A stretch of 64,000 nucleotides of DNA from Podocnemis expansa (taxonomy: Eukaryota > Chordata > Testudines > Podocnemididae): assembly GCA_007922195.1 (NCBI GenBank), contig ML681971.1, positions 20,133,856 through 20,197,855 on the forward strand, written 5' to 3'. The first letter of the stretch is position 1. The number at the start of each line of letters is the position of its first letter. The position numbers were made by a program, and so were the translations under genes. Shown in pieces: positions 35,609-63,419 of the stretch. The notes beneath the pieces are model-generated. The model searched no databases and was not told the DNA's origin. It saw nothing but the letters and a program-made list of their open reading frames with translations.

Positions 35609-36179
35609 AATAAATCTGTTAGTCTTTAAGTGCCACAAGCTTCCTTGCTTTTTTTTTTTTTAATGAAAAAAGTAATTAATTCTGATGAAGTCATCAAAGT
35701 AGGCAAAAGATCCAGAAGTTACATGCTGCACATGTTGTTGGGCAATTTGGACAAGACACTCCAAACTGTGCTGACAAAGTATCTTGTTCTGCCATCCCGC
35801 TGAACTTGGCTATTCTGAAAGTATTTTTTAATCAGGGTCAGATTCACTCCCTTGCTATCTATCATTAGGTAGGTAGGGATGGAAAGACTTTTCTGCAGAA
35901 TAGCTGAGAGGATCAGGATGTTTTGGAACAGAGGGGACACAAATATAGAACTGGAAAGGACCTCAAAAGGTCACAAACACACATGCTTCTTAGACATAGT
36001 GCAGGTCTTCTATGACCCAACCCGACCTCTCCTGCTTGGGGGGGACTGAGTGGGGAGGGGAAAGAGCAATTTAATGCCCCAGGCACATGGTGATGGACAT
36101 TGACACACAAAGTTTTAAATCTTCCAGTTACCAGCTTTTTGAAGAATGTTTTCATCAGCTGTTCCTCATCAAGTAATTA

Positions 36180-36420
36180 ATACCTTTGGGTTCCAAGGGG
36201 TAGCTGCTGTTAGTCTAGTCCAGCCAAAAAAACCACACCACACACACAAACAAGGAGTCCTATGGCACTTTCAAAGACTAGACTAAAATTTTATTTACCG
36301 CATGAGCTTACTGAAGAGAGAATCCTGCATTGGCAACTGCTAGAAGATGGGGAACTTACAATCTGATGAACTGGGATTCTCCCCCACAAAAGCTCACTCC
36401 CACTAGAGGCTGAGAAACAT
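36180..36420 (-). repeat. Penelope-like tail fragment, degraded
   Basis: It carries reversed tail features (AAGGAGTCCTATGGCACTTT, then GCATGAGCTTACTG). The hammerhead-like core has lost its key bases. Confidence 0.6.
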
Positions 36421-39284
36421 TGCTTTAGTCCATCCCTTGCACTGAGGCAGATATACCTAGACCATGCCTGACATGTCTGTCTAACCTGTTCTTACAAAAA
36501 AAAAAAAAACCTACACATCATGATTGGATTTTTCTGTCTCCCTAGGTGATGTTTCCATGCTTAACTATTCTTAGACTTCGGGAAATTTCCTTGTATCTAT
36601 TCCTTCGCTGCAAATTAAGCAAAATTACCTCTTGTTCTACGTTCAGTGAACATGGAGAACAAATTCATCACCATCCTTTAACACTACCTTTCATATTTGA
36701 AGAAAACTGTCTCTTCTCCATCTATTCTCCCGTACACTAAACATGCCTGGTTCTTCCAACCTTCCTCTTAAGTTTAGGAAATGACTTATGAAGACCATTA
36801 ATATGGACAAAGCAGATTCAGTACTTCTGCCTCGTAAGCAAAGAAAAAGGTGGTTGCTGAAGCTGAATAGCAACTCCTGTAGACTTCAGAATGCTAGTTA
36901 ATCTGATTCAAGGTTATGAAAGATTATCCTCACTGAGGCCTAAAGCAAAGTCAGTCAAGAAACAAACATTTATATCTACTTACTTTAAACTGCTTCCTTG
37001 GGCAGAAAGGGACACACATGGAGGCTGTGTCCCTCGCAGCACAAGACACAAAGCAGCTACAGACAGACAGGGATTAAAAGACACTCTCCTCCCTTTATGC
37101 AAATTACTCTTATCAGTGACTAGTATTTCTTAAAACTTTCAAGTACCTCATATAGGCCACTGTCTAGAGACAGGATTCTAGACTACTACACATTATTACC
37201 AACCCCAAATATTCAAAACTCATGAGCCAGACCCACAATCAGATGAGATTTCTAATAAAAACAAAAACGTTTGGGTTCTTTTTCTTTGCCTTTCTATTCT
37301 GGCCTTTGTCGTACACTTGGGTCATACTTTTCAGGTTAGATGGACTAGAAACTTATAAAACCAAAGTTCAGATTTTCTCACAGGCACTGTGCCTTCAAGA
37401 AAAGGCATTGAATGCCATAACTGGGAATAGTTAGGCATTTAAGAGTGATTATTCAGTGTAGTACAGTAGCTGCTAAATATATTTAACAGACTTTTATAGT
37501 AGAGTGCCAGAGTCCAGTTGTATCTTTCCACTTCCCATCCTCAACTGAAGCTTTTCGTTACTGTGTTTACTCGTTACTGTGTTTACTCTAAGTTCTGCAG
37601 TTGCTATTAAATTACAAATACTGTGGCCTTCTGCATGGCTTTCACTTCATTCTAGAACAAAAACAATTTTTTTTTTTAAACATATACACATATAGCACAT
37701 GGCTGCATCAACTTGAGCCATTGATAGGCCTCCTTCATGCAACTCAAAAATATATCGCTTTTGTTTCAGATAAGTAGGGACCTACAGGGCAATACACCAA
37801 GTAGTTTTAAAAAGCACATGAAGAGTACCTGTGTGGAAACCGGAATTTATTTTGTTTTAAATAAAGCAACCTCATCTGACCCATTTTGTGTGCGTGTGCA
37901 CGTGTACATACGCGCACACAATTCCTAGACGAAGTCTTCATTCTGCTAGAAAGCTAAGCTAGAAGAAACCCATTCCCATGGTGAAGTACTGGGAAAGCAT
38001 TCACATCAGGAATAAATATTCAGATTAACAGCTCCTACAATACACTGATTTAGAAAAATGCATGTGTAAGAGGTTCATCCTCCTAAGTGAATTCTATCAA
38101 CTTTCTGTAACATTCTTTTGTAATCATGAGAAAGCAGTCACTCTTCAAAACAAAAATCAGTCTTTAATAAAGTCAGGATGAAGACCAATTATAAACTTTA
38201 TACGGACTTGCTCCAACAATGAAACACAAGCAATATAATGCTATGGTCATGCAGACCTCCTCATTCAAAATGGAAGGTTCTTTTGATTTACATTACCTTG
38301 GAGTCACAAGTTACTGTTCATTTCCCTTACAGATAACACACAGTTGACCAAATGTATTTGATAAACTGTTCCACTGGGACTCCAGGTAGCCATGTAAGTT
38401 ACAGTTCAACTCTTCATCCACCTACAAACTGGAAAACTCCCCACACGACCATGCTTTTCTAACAAAAGTGATCTAAAATAGCTTGGCATTGCTTATCTTG
38501 ACTGAAGTGTAATTCAGTACAAGCAAAAGCTTCGTTTCTAGCCACATAGAATAAATACATTTCTAGTTTATCCTCAAGTTCAAAAGTGTTGAAAACAGTA
38601 GCAGCTTGGTATATCATCTGAAGAGAGGGATAGCAATCAGAGCCTTTCTATTCACCTGAGGTTGGACTTTGATACGTATAGCCTGTTTGCTATGTAGCAC
38701 ATACCATACTAGAAAAGGTTCAACGTTGCTCCTCTTTCACTAATGGGATCTTAGTCATTTACCATTTCAGGTATGTCAAAACACAACCACCCTAGTAGTT
38801 TCCTGTTCTGCAAGAAGTTCTTCACACTGAGGCCTCCCTACCATAATTGTTCCTGTTTGAGCTTTCCAGCCACGGATGAGTGCTTCATATGAATTATTAG
38901 CTTATGTGCAAAATTTGCTACCCTTGAAATTGTAATCTGTTAAAGGGGACTGGCCTCTAGATAAGAGGAACCCTACAGAAACTCCTATCAGATAACAAGC
39001 AAGCATTGCTGAAAGGTGCCAACGCGTATCTCTATACTATTGCTACAAAGCTATCATGAAAGACATTTCAACAAGCCTTAATCCCAAAGCTGTGCTGATG
39101 CCATCAGAAAGGCTGAGGACTAATAAGAAAATGCTCTGTTACAAGCACTATATTAACTGATGCTTGTTTAATAAGAAAGGATGAAATTAGGAGACAAAAG
39201 AATGGGAAATAAGATTCTATATGACTTTACTTGAACCATGCAATGTTATTCTAGTCAGGTCAGCCCCAGGATGTTAGAAAGATA
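36421..39284. other. Intergenic sequence without recognised gene
   Basis: AT-rich, with only short open frames. A 34-base strictly alternating purine-pyrimidine tract lies at 37887-37920. A short direct duplication occurs near 37558-37588 (GTTACTGTGTTTACTC). I see no exon or RNA gene. Confidence 0.5.
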
Positions 39285-39345
39285 AGTTAGGTGAGGTAGC
39301 ATCTTTTATTGGATCAACCCCCATTTAGCTTTTCTCTCTCACCAA
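39285..39345. repeat. Interspersed repeat fragment, unnamed family
   Basis: It shares the TATCTTTTATTGGATCAACC-like core with the copy at 3770-3890. I recognise it as a recurrent reptile repeat without being able to name it. Confidence 0.5.
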
Positions 39346-39759
39346 AAGAGAAGCCTATCCAGTGAAATACATTACCTCATCTGCCTTGGCCCCCTTCAAC
39401 AGGTTTGGTCTATTCAAGATTCTCATATATGCATTCAGTTAAATGAACTTACTAGGATTAAAATTTACTAATCAGCTTGAAATACATGTAGGCTTCCTGG
39501 TTGGGACAGGCTTAGAGTTCACTTTAAGACATTTGGAATAAAACCTGAAGGGTGAACCTATAGTAGTTTTTAATCAAAAAGGTTTTAGATCTTGCACCCA
39601 AGAAAACAAAAACCACATCTAGTTTTATATGCATTTAATAGTTTACCAATTGGTACAATAAGATTTTTTTAATATGCAGAAAACATGAATAAATTTTGTT
39701 TTACACAGTCTGAGAGCAACAAATCTTACTGTAAAACACAGAGCAGTATTATATACATT

Positions 39760-42700
39760 CCTTTACTGATTTTTTTTTTTTTTTATTATTATTGTGTCAA
39801 TATCTTCAGTTAACTCCTACAGTTTGGGAAACTTTTCTCCAACTGCAACCTCTACATTGTTCTTATGAAAAAAGTTGATGTTTGCCTTCACGTCAATGTC
39901 AGAATCAGGTTCTAAACTTGAAGATTTCACTATCTTCAGAATGAACTTGGGGAAGTCTGAAGGATAGGTAGGACAAGAAAGCAGCTACTTACATGACAGT
40001 GGAAAGATAAAAAGGCCAGTTAAATCCAGTCGTGACTTGTAAATCCAGCTCACCCCCTCCATCCCTCAAGTGTTTTTCCCTACCATTTTTTACATGTAGT
40101 TTTTCTCCACTAATGATTGTTCTTTGTAGTAACCAGTTTTATTTGTAATACACTGGACTTCGTGTATAACTCGACAGAGAATAAGTCAGTCTAAGGGCCC
40201 TTTTCCTTCATTCAATTCTGCAATTTTTATCTTCAAAATTGTTAAAAGGATTATCAAGCCACCACGGTCAACAAAAAAAGTCTATATTTTGTCTTTTAAA
40301 TAGCTTTTACTGGAACAAAAAGCTATTTAAGAGCAGAATTACCAGGCAGTTCACAAAAACAGAAGGAGGCAAACAGGAGAAGCAGGTAACTGACAGTATA
40401 AGTAGACTGGGCTTGGTGAGTCTATAGCCAAAGCTTTCAAAACCACTACAGTGCTCCACAGCCCTTGAACAACTTGCTAGCAACTAGTTTTGTTGGTTTT
40501 TCTCTTTTTAATTAGTGCCTTGGGCACATCATTGGTCACACCACACACAAAAGCAGGACGGCATTTTAATCTTCTAAAGTGCAAGATGCTATAAACATCA
40601 ACTTTCAGGTTATGTCTAAACCACAATGAATTTTGCACTTTCAAGAATGCATCTAGGATTTCCTGGGCACGTTAAGTCAGTGTGGCACTGGAATGTCTGT
40701 CTGTTCTCCTTCATTTGAGCAGAGAATCCACATGTCTATTTGGGAATGTAGTACTATTTGTTTTATTTTAAATAATGCCAATTTTAGTATGGAAAGTGAC
40801 AATGCAGTGAACCTCTAAACACTTCACTAAATTCCTTTTACAATCCAAACCAGTAACCTCATATCACAGGAAAGGCACAAGATTACACAGCTGACAGAAA
40901 ACATTGAAAATGATGAAAAAAAGATCAACAGTGTACTATCAAGAGTCTACACTGCAGAAAACCCTTATGAATCCAACTCCTGTGTTGTAGCTTTCACTCT
41001 TTTTGTCTAAAAACAGGGCTTTAACTTTTGATCCATTTTAGGACCATCCCTGAGATTATTCACTGCTTATTAATAGGAGAATTGAGTTGTTGCAAGTACT
41101 CAGCAAGATGTTTCACTTTCTCAAGCAAATAAAATGCTGTTTACAAAACTTTAGTTCCTCTTTGTCCCTGTAAATCATTGCATGCTACAGGGAATGAAAT
41201 GCAGTGCACAACTTCCACATAATAGGTACCTTTAATCATTCATTTTTATGAATTATATACATGTGCGGTTTATTTTACCATTAAATAACTGAAATTGCTA
41301 GATCCTATCAGGAATTAAAATGTAGTACTACTGTACAGTTGCAGATGTATAAAGGAATTTTAAAATGCATCACTTCTGTGTATTTGGAATTATCAAAACA
41401 GGACAAATAAATAGCAGCAAGTTATTCCAGTCAAAAACAGCTTAAGCAAAAAAATAACTTCAAATTTATGTATGTTTTTCTGCAGGAAAGGTTATCCTGA
41501 ATGATATAAGCCACTAGATTGAAGGAATTAACCTTCATCTTCAACTGCCTTCTAAACACATTAACGCTCAGTTTCATCCGCTTCACCGCAGGCATGTTAA
41601 TGCAAAGAACCAATATCAGAATCCAACTCCTGGTGGTTTTACAGACCCTCAGTGTGACTGTAGGGAATTATCTAGCTGCTCACCATTCTTCTCAGTTTAT
41701 GACTACCCTCCAATCCAGTGCTTTCCATTGAATCACTTCTTTAAAAGGGACAGGTTTTAAAATCCATTTAAACAAAATGAATAAAACAATGCACAGAATA
41801 AATTCACCTATTAAAATGTCAAATTGTTACTTCATTATATTGCAAATTTTAAAGTGGATTTTTAAAAAGACCTGGTTAGGTAAGCAATGGAATTCTTAAT
41901 TATCTACAATGGTATTTGCCACAAAAATGCTGATTAAAAAATTGATATTTTGCACATTTCAGATCAAAATATGTAATTCTAGGGATTTGCAGATTAAAAT
42001 TTCTACCTGAAGCAGATACACTAATCAAATGAAACTAAGATTTTGTTTGGTTTTTACCATTTGCTTGACAGCATCATTCCCACGCTTGGGTAGCTCATAA
42101 GGCTACAAATGTGAAAACTAGTTTTAGAAGCTTGTATCAAAATCCATAATGGAGCCACCACTCTATAATCAGATTAATCTTAGTGCTTTATTTAAAGAAT
42201 TTAAATACTGTACCTTAAGATCTTTCTCTCAAAACATAAACCACAGTAAACTTTGATGCAAGCTATGTTAAATCTTGTCATGTGTTACATCACCTCAGTT
42301 TCAAAAGGGCTTGGAGGAATAAAGGGGCTCCTCAGTGGTTCTTCCTCCCCTGCCACTTCTTCCATATAGTACAGAGGGAGTGTACCTATGTTGTGTGATG
42401 GGCATTGCACATTAAACCATGTCAAAACCGAACAGTAAGTTGGTACCACAACATATGCACTGGGGAGATTAAGCTCTAGCAGAAATCAGATCATTATGTT
42501 CTAAGGATTCCTTTTGAAAATATGTCTAGCATGAAAAGCATTAAATTTAAAGTTTTACAGTATAGCTTAACCATTGAATGACCAAATAAAATAAATTAGA
42601 TCAGGCGCTACTAACATGTGTTCTCTTATTTCAGATTTCGATGTCAATTTGCTTATATAAATACAAACACCCTTTGCAAGACAGGAGGCCAAATACAAAT

Positions 42701-43284
42701 GTGCTCTGCTGATTTGGCAAGTATGTCATGACAAAAGTTCCCAAGTTTAATTTATCCCCATTAATTACATACAAGGTTCAGAAAATTCTGAATTGCAGCC
42801 TTATTATCTAGTATCTTTAGAGAAGATTTATTAAGCACACTTAAGTGATGTTAGAGAGATACACATTTCTGAAATAGCCCTACAAAAAACTTTTTCCAAA
42901 TGAGATCACCAATTCAGGCACCAACAGACAGCAATAAGAAAAACAGGCATAATTACCCAACATAGAATGACACTGTCAGCTATTCAGTTAAGTGCCCTAT
43001 TTCAGTTATCCAACTTCTGCCTTCTTAGGTCTGATGTGACCAATGCCAGCCCATGTTCTTAAACCTATGGTACTTCTAGACAACGTATGTAAATTTACAG
43101 TATACAATTTGGATTCACCATGCATGAATACTTTGTGTGTAACATTTAATAAGCTCAATCTACATCCAGAATAATTTACATGAAAGGACAATATTTATTT
43201 AAACAGAGCTCAATGGATAACCATGGTATCTGAGTGCATCCAAAGGAAAAGGGGGAGGGAGGGGTCGGTCAAATGTGACTTCAA
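39760..43284 (-). other. PAFAH1B1: PAFAH1B1 3' UTR (probable extent)
   Basis: About 3.5 kb of AT-rich, apparently repeat-free sequence follows the LIS1 stop codon on the minus strand. The length agrees with the long 3' UTR (several kb) of mammalian LIS1 transcripts as I remember it. Repeats resume just past the proposed end. The extent is inferred. Confidence 0.5.
39782..39787 (-). promoter_or_regulatory. PAFAH1B1: Candidate PAFAH1B1 polyadenylation signal
   Basis: AATAAA on the minus strand, about 3.5 kb past the stop codon, next to a long A run. U/GU-rich sequence lies downstream on that strand (about 39690-39730). Other AATAAA hexamers exist closer to the stop (for example near 41270 and 40140), so shorter isoforms are possible. 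Confidence 0.4.
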
Positions 43285-58780
<15,496 letters not shown>

Positions 58781-59450
58781 GTACTGATAGGTCTGGAAGG
58801 GACTTGATAGGTCCATCTAGTCCAGTTCCTTGTATTCAGGCAGGACTTAAAAGTATTTTTTTTTAAAACATCCCTGATAGGAATTTAACCTGTTCCTAAA
58901 ACCTCCACTGACAGACTCCACAATTTCCCTTGGTAATTTATTCCGGTGCTTAACAACTCACAGTTAAAAAGATTTTCCAATTATCTAGCCCACACACGGC
59001 CAAACTGCAACTTGGGAGCCACATGTGGCTTGTGGAAGAACATCATCAAATCCATTTAGCAGGTAAAAGTATATGGCTATATGTCTCAGTGTGGCTGTTG
59101 AAGGTTTAATAAGCAACTTGAGTGGCTCTTGAGTCCTGTGAGTTTTGCCACCTGCGGTCTAACCTGAAACTCCATTGTTGCAAATTAAACTCGTTACTTC
59201 TTGCCCTGTCTTCTTTGGGATCCTACCTGACTCCTCTGAACAAGAACCTATGTAACAACTACTAGGCCAAAACACTGACCTTTTGCTTCCCATTTATCTT
59301 CTCCAGCCCTAAGCTTTTCCTTACAAAGAGTGAAGCCTTCTCCAACTTCTCCTCAGTGAGAAGACTCTGAAATTGAATTATGACTTTTCATTACGTCTGT
59401 TGCACCTAGATGAGAAGCCTTCACATTCCTGTAGCATTCCAGATGCTGCA
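58781..59450 (-). repeat. CR1 LINE 3' fragment, split by a DNA transposon
   Basis: The reversed CR1 end (AGGTCTGGAAGGGACTTGAT near 58790) runs to about 58991 and resumes at about 59158 with ACTCCATTGTTGCAAATTAA-like CR1 sequence up to about 59450. The hAT-like element 58992-59157 separates the parts. Confidence 0.65.
58992..59157. mobile_element. hAT-like element nested in CR1
   Basis: The start holds CACGGCCAAACTGCAACTTG and the end GAGTTTTGCCACCTG, imperfect inverted repeats. Flanks TCTAGCCC and TCTAACCT agree at six of eight positions. The CR1 continues on both sides, so this insertion is younger than the CR1. Confidence 0.6.
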
Positions 59451-59460
59451 TTGTCTAAAC

Positions 59461-59844
59461 TAGGGGATGACAACCTTTGCCAGCCCCACCCACCGCACCC
59501 TCAGCAAGTGCTGGGCTACACCTCTGGGACCCTGGCTGGGGCTGGCTCCTGCCCCTGCCAGCGGGCAACCACCAGGATCAGCTCTCACCCCCACCAGTGG
59601 TGCCCTCCAGCTCTGAGGTCAGAGCCAGAAGTAGGCAGGCCGACCTGTCCCGCTCCCCTCCAGCCCTTCCCAGCAAGGGGGTGGAGCCAGCAGGGGGTCA
59701 GGAGCCACATGCACTGCAGCACCTTTGTCCCTGCTGGCCAATCCCCAGCAAGGAAGCGTGACACCCTTCCACACAGCAGGGGAGCCTGAGCAGCACCACA
59801 TGCCACTCATGCTCGGCCCCCGTGCCAGGGGTTGCCAACCCCTG
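59461..59844. mobile_element. hAT-like DNA transposon
   Basis: It begins TAGGGGATGACAACC and ends GGTTGCCAACCCCTG. Flanks GTCTAAAC (59453-59460) and GTTTAACT (59845-59852) suggest a degraded 8-bp duplication. The interior is GC-rich and produces meaningless overlapping open frames. Confidence 0.65.
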
Positions 59845-59852
59845 GTTTAACT

Positions 59853-62174
59853 CCTTGACCTCACTCCACGAGTTCAGAAATGGTAACAGAATCCTGTCTC
59901 AAATCATGCCTCCAGATGCTACTATAGTTTGAGTCAGAGCTTTGTCCACTTTGAGAAATCCAGCTTCTTTGGCAATACTCCTTATCCCTGGTCTTTTAAT
60001 ACTACAAAATATAAATCTGTCAGATGTCTGTCCTAATTGGGAAGGGTTTGTCTTGCTTGTGGTCTGATCTTAAAAACTGTACGCGTTTATCTGGATATAT
60101 CCAGGAAGACAGGTCTCACCCCCCCCCCCATCACACTGCCTGACATCTGTGATGATGGTCTGACTGTAAAGAGTCTTACTAAAGACCATCCCTCCATACT
60201 GACTACTATAAACTTCCATTATCTTTTGAACAGTCAAACCCTTTGAATTTCAACAGCTTTTACATTTGAGGTCTAGAGGTATTCTTACTCAACACATTAG
60301 TTGTGTGAAAAATCATAACTGTAGCTTCTGAAAAGCTAACTTCAACTTGGGTATTCCAAGACATTGACTTGACAAGACAGAAAAAATGCCTCTATCAAGA
60401 GGCACAGAATTGGATCTTGAACAAAGAGCTATTGATGCTGAGCGGAAGTTAGTATGCTTGCTGTAACTAAGAATCTCTAATTAGGTACATCGGGTTCCTG
60501 TATCGCTTCTCTGCAAGGGATGGGTCTCAGACAAAACCAGCTGTCCAAACAGATGAAGACCTTATGACAGATAACCTATTAATACGATATCTTGGGAAGA
60601 CAAGAGATATCAGCCCAAAGGGAGCATGCTAGAAACTTGAAATGGTTGGGGTAGAGGGAGAAAGTCTTCAAGGAAACAGGACTAAATATGGTATGCATTG
60701 AGTATGTACACATTAATAGGAATTTCTAAGTTCCACTGCTGCAGTTACAGAACTGATGCTTGCCATCTGTGGCTTTTTGTAAGTGATAAAAGTTCAAATC
60801 TAAAAACTAAATACACATTCCTTAACCTACAGGAAATACAGCAGCAAATACACTGCAGAACAAGGGAAGGGGAGAAGAGGTTCTGTGAACTGCTCCAAGA
60901 CTAAAGAGCTAATTAGTTCCTATCAGCTCCCAATTTTTGTAAAGAAGAAAATTTTCCAGGGGGGGGGGGGGTCTAACTATACACAATGACTAGTTGAAGG
61001 TGGGAAAAAAAAGTTGTTAATGAAGCTTTTCCACTGACAAATGCTAACAAGCCTCCCTTTTAGACCCCAATAAAAAGACTTGATACCAGGTCAACATCTC
61101 ATCTATTCTGAGTTTGCTATAAGGTACATTGAAACTGATCCCTTAGACCTACAGGATCCCTGATGGAAACCTGGAGTCAGCCGTATGTTCTATCCTTGCT
61201 GGTCTCCGCGACAAGAACAAGGAAAGGAGAAGAGAAGTCTATTGTATAATGGTGTGGCATGATCCTTCCAAGTCTGTCTCCTCAAAGGAGCTTGTTCCCT
61301 TTAAAAAAGTTAGAGAGTAAGACACTATTTTATTTAGAAATCAAGATTTCTATCCCTGAAATTAAGGAATCCTATAACTTGCAAAGATACTAGTTAGGAG
61401 AGGAAAAACACACAAAAACAAACAAAAAAAACCACACCCCAACCAAACAAAACAAAAACTTACCCTGACCAAAACCAAGTCATTCAAAAATTCAAGTCAT
61501 GGATTAAGAAACTGCATTTTAGACTAGAGAATTTTCTCTAAAACACTCCATTTTAGCTCCTGAAGGTGCACCAGATGAGCAAGTTATGACAAACCTGGCC
61601 GCATCATTTAGTACCAGGTCATAGCCATTTTGAAATTATCACAAGTTTTATCAATTAGACACTACTTTGATGAGAAATGTAAAATGGAGCAATACACAAG
61701 ATCAATCCTTAAAGCAAATCCTATAAATCATAACTGGCTTTGAAAAGCTCTTTTTTCTTTTTTTTAATCTGTACATGCCTTTTGCATCAAGCAATTCTGA
61801 AGTCCTGACATTTCCATAAACTGTTTTACTCAACATCAAAATGAACACACAAATTAATATCCTATATCTAGCCTTCAAGGCTTTGAAGACTCAGACTCTT
61901 TGCTATCGGATTCAGAGAAAATCAGGGTAACCGAGTTTAAAACAGTCTGTGCAACTTATTTTTATGGGTGCAGGAGGGGCAAAGCCATCATTAAATTCCC
62001 TTTTCTTGTCAGACAAACTAGGTAACTCTGACCTCTGAATTCTTTCACTCCTCAAAGATAGCCAGCCACAGAGTACCAAGAACACTGCCCTGCCCCCCGC
62101 TAAGTTTTCAGAGAGAGATACTGAGAGATTGTTCACTTAATGAGGTCTAGATACAGGCAGCATGGGCAATAGAC
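59853..62174. other. LIS1 intron, no recognised feature
   Basis: Unassigned intron sequence with G and C runs (for example near 60120 and 60960). No LisH exon found. Confidence 0.5.
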
Positions 62175-62380
62175 AAGTGGTTGCCAACATTTTCTCTGCC
62201 ATGGCACACCTTGCTACCTTTACTTAATCTGAGGCACACCAACAGAGTTTCCAAATAAACTCATGAATATTCATGAGCCAATCCAGAGCTCTGAGTAGTT
62301 TTTTCAAAAAGTTTTGTGGCACACCTGCTCAGAACTGACAACACACCCGTGTGCCATAGCACACTGGTTGGGAAACACTG
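62175..62380. mobile_element. Short hAT-like element
   Basis: It starts AAGTGGTTGCCAACATTTTC and ends GGTTGGGAAACACTG. Flanks CAATAGAC (62167-62174) and CAGTAGAC (62381-62388) form an 8-bp duplication with one mismatch. GGCACACC-type sequence inside recalls the element at 5966. Confidence 0.7.
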
Positions 62381-63419
62381 CAGTAGACACTTATTACGTA
62401 TGCTCTGATGAACAAGGTTAGGGTATGGAAGGAGAACAGAAGGTTAAAGCTCCAGATACAGCAACTGTAAGAAAGCTCGAATGGTAGAGGATTTTCCCCT
62501 AAGCATTTCCACTTTTTACGGCTCCAGGGCTCAGTCAAAGAGCTGCAGCACCGAGCAACTGATTCCACTGCTGTCTTCCCTAGTGAAGAAAAGGTGAGGA
62601 ACAGAAGCACACACACTGAATCCTAATCCTTGCCATGTGTGTGATGGGAGAAGCCAAAGTAACAATCCAGATGTCAGGATGGACTAAAAAGGCAAGCAGA
62701 CAAGGGCATCCTGCCTTCATTTCAGGTTTTATCACTTCTTTCTCCAGTATGGCAGTTTTTTTTAAGACCCAGAGAGAGTATACATCGTGGACAAAGGCAG
62801 GGGAGAAGCAAGACTTCTGAGCCAAATGTGCTATATGGGTCAGAGTCCACAGTGGAGCACCCTTTAAATCCAGTAGTGTTACTACTTCGTTACAAATTGA
62901 ATTATTTGTAGAATTAATTAGTAGTGGAACCAGAAGCTAGAGCCTCTGAGGTCCTTAAGAGGGCTCTGCTTAACTCTTCACCACCCATTGAATGCATTAC
63001 TGTGTTAGACATTACTAGTCCTTTTTAGTGATTTTAAAGTCATCCCATCAAATCCACATTTCCCTATGAGTAAGGCATATGGAACTTTAATATAACTGGA
63101 TTTTCTTGTACCTCCCCTTAAGACAATCAAATAACCAAAGTGCCTAGCATATTTAGGTCCTTTTAAACCTTCTGAGGGAAAAGGCTTAATTAGGTTGATG
63201 GGTAATTTGGACAAGTGAATGTTATTATGGTTTTCAATTATAAAATGTATGATACTACTGATTTATTACTTAGACCTTGAATGTAGTTTAGGGAAATCAA
63301 GTAAAACACCACAACTGAATATTTTGGTGAACAAGATGACTAATCCAAAATTTAAAAGAAATGCTAATTTACCTAGTGCGTTTGCTATGCTGAGAGCTAG
63401 TTTCAGACATTGATTCAGG

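Larger units (their letters stand above)
34860..35640 (+). mobile_element. Second, 5'-truncated Penelope-like copy in opposite orientation
   Basis: The plus strand carries the same cysteine-rich linker and GIY-YIG region (CPHTLYIGQTGQS near 35070) and the same tail as the minus-strand copy next to it. It begins within the linker region, has stop codons, and is interrupted by a SINE/CR1 tail at about 35165-35252. The 3' part holds a second hammerhead-like core. Confidence 0.85.
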
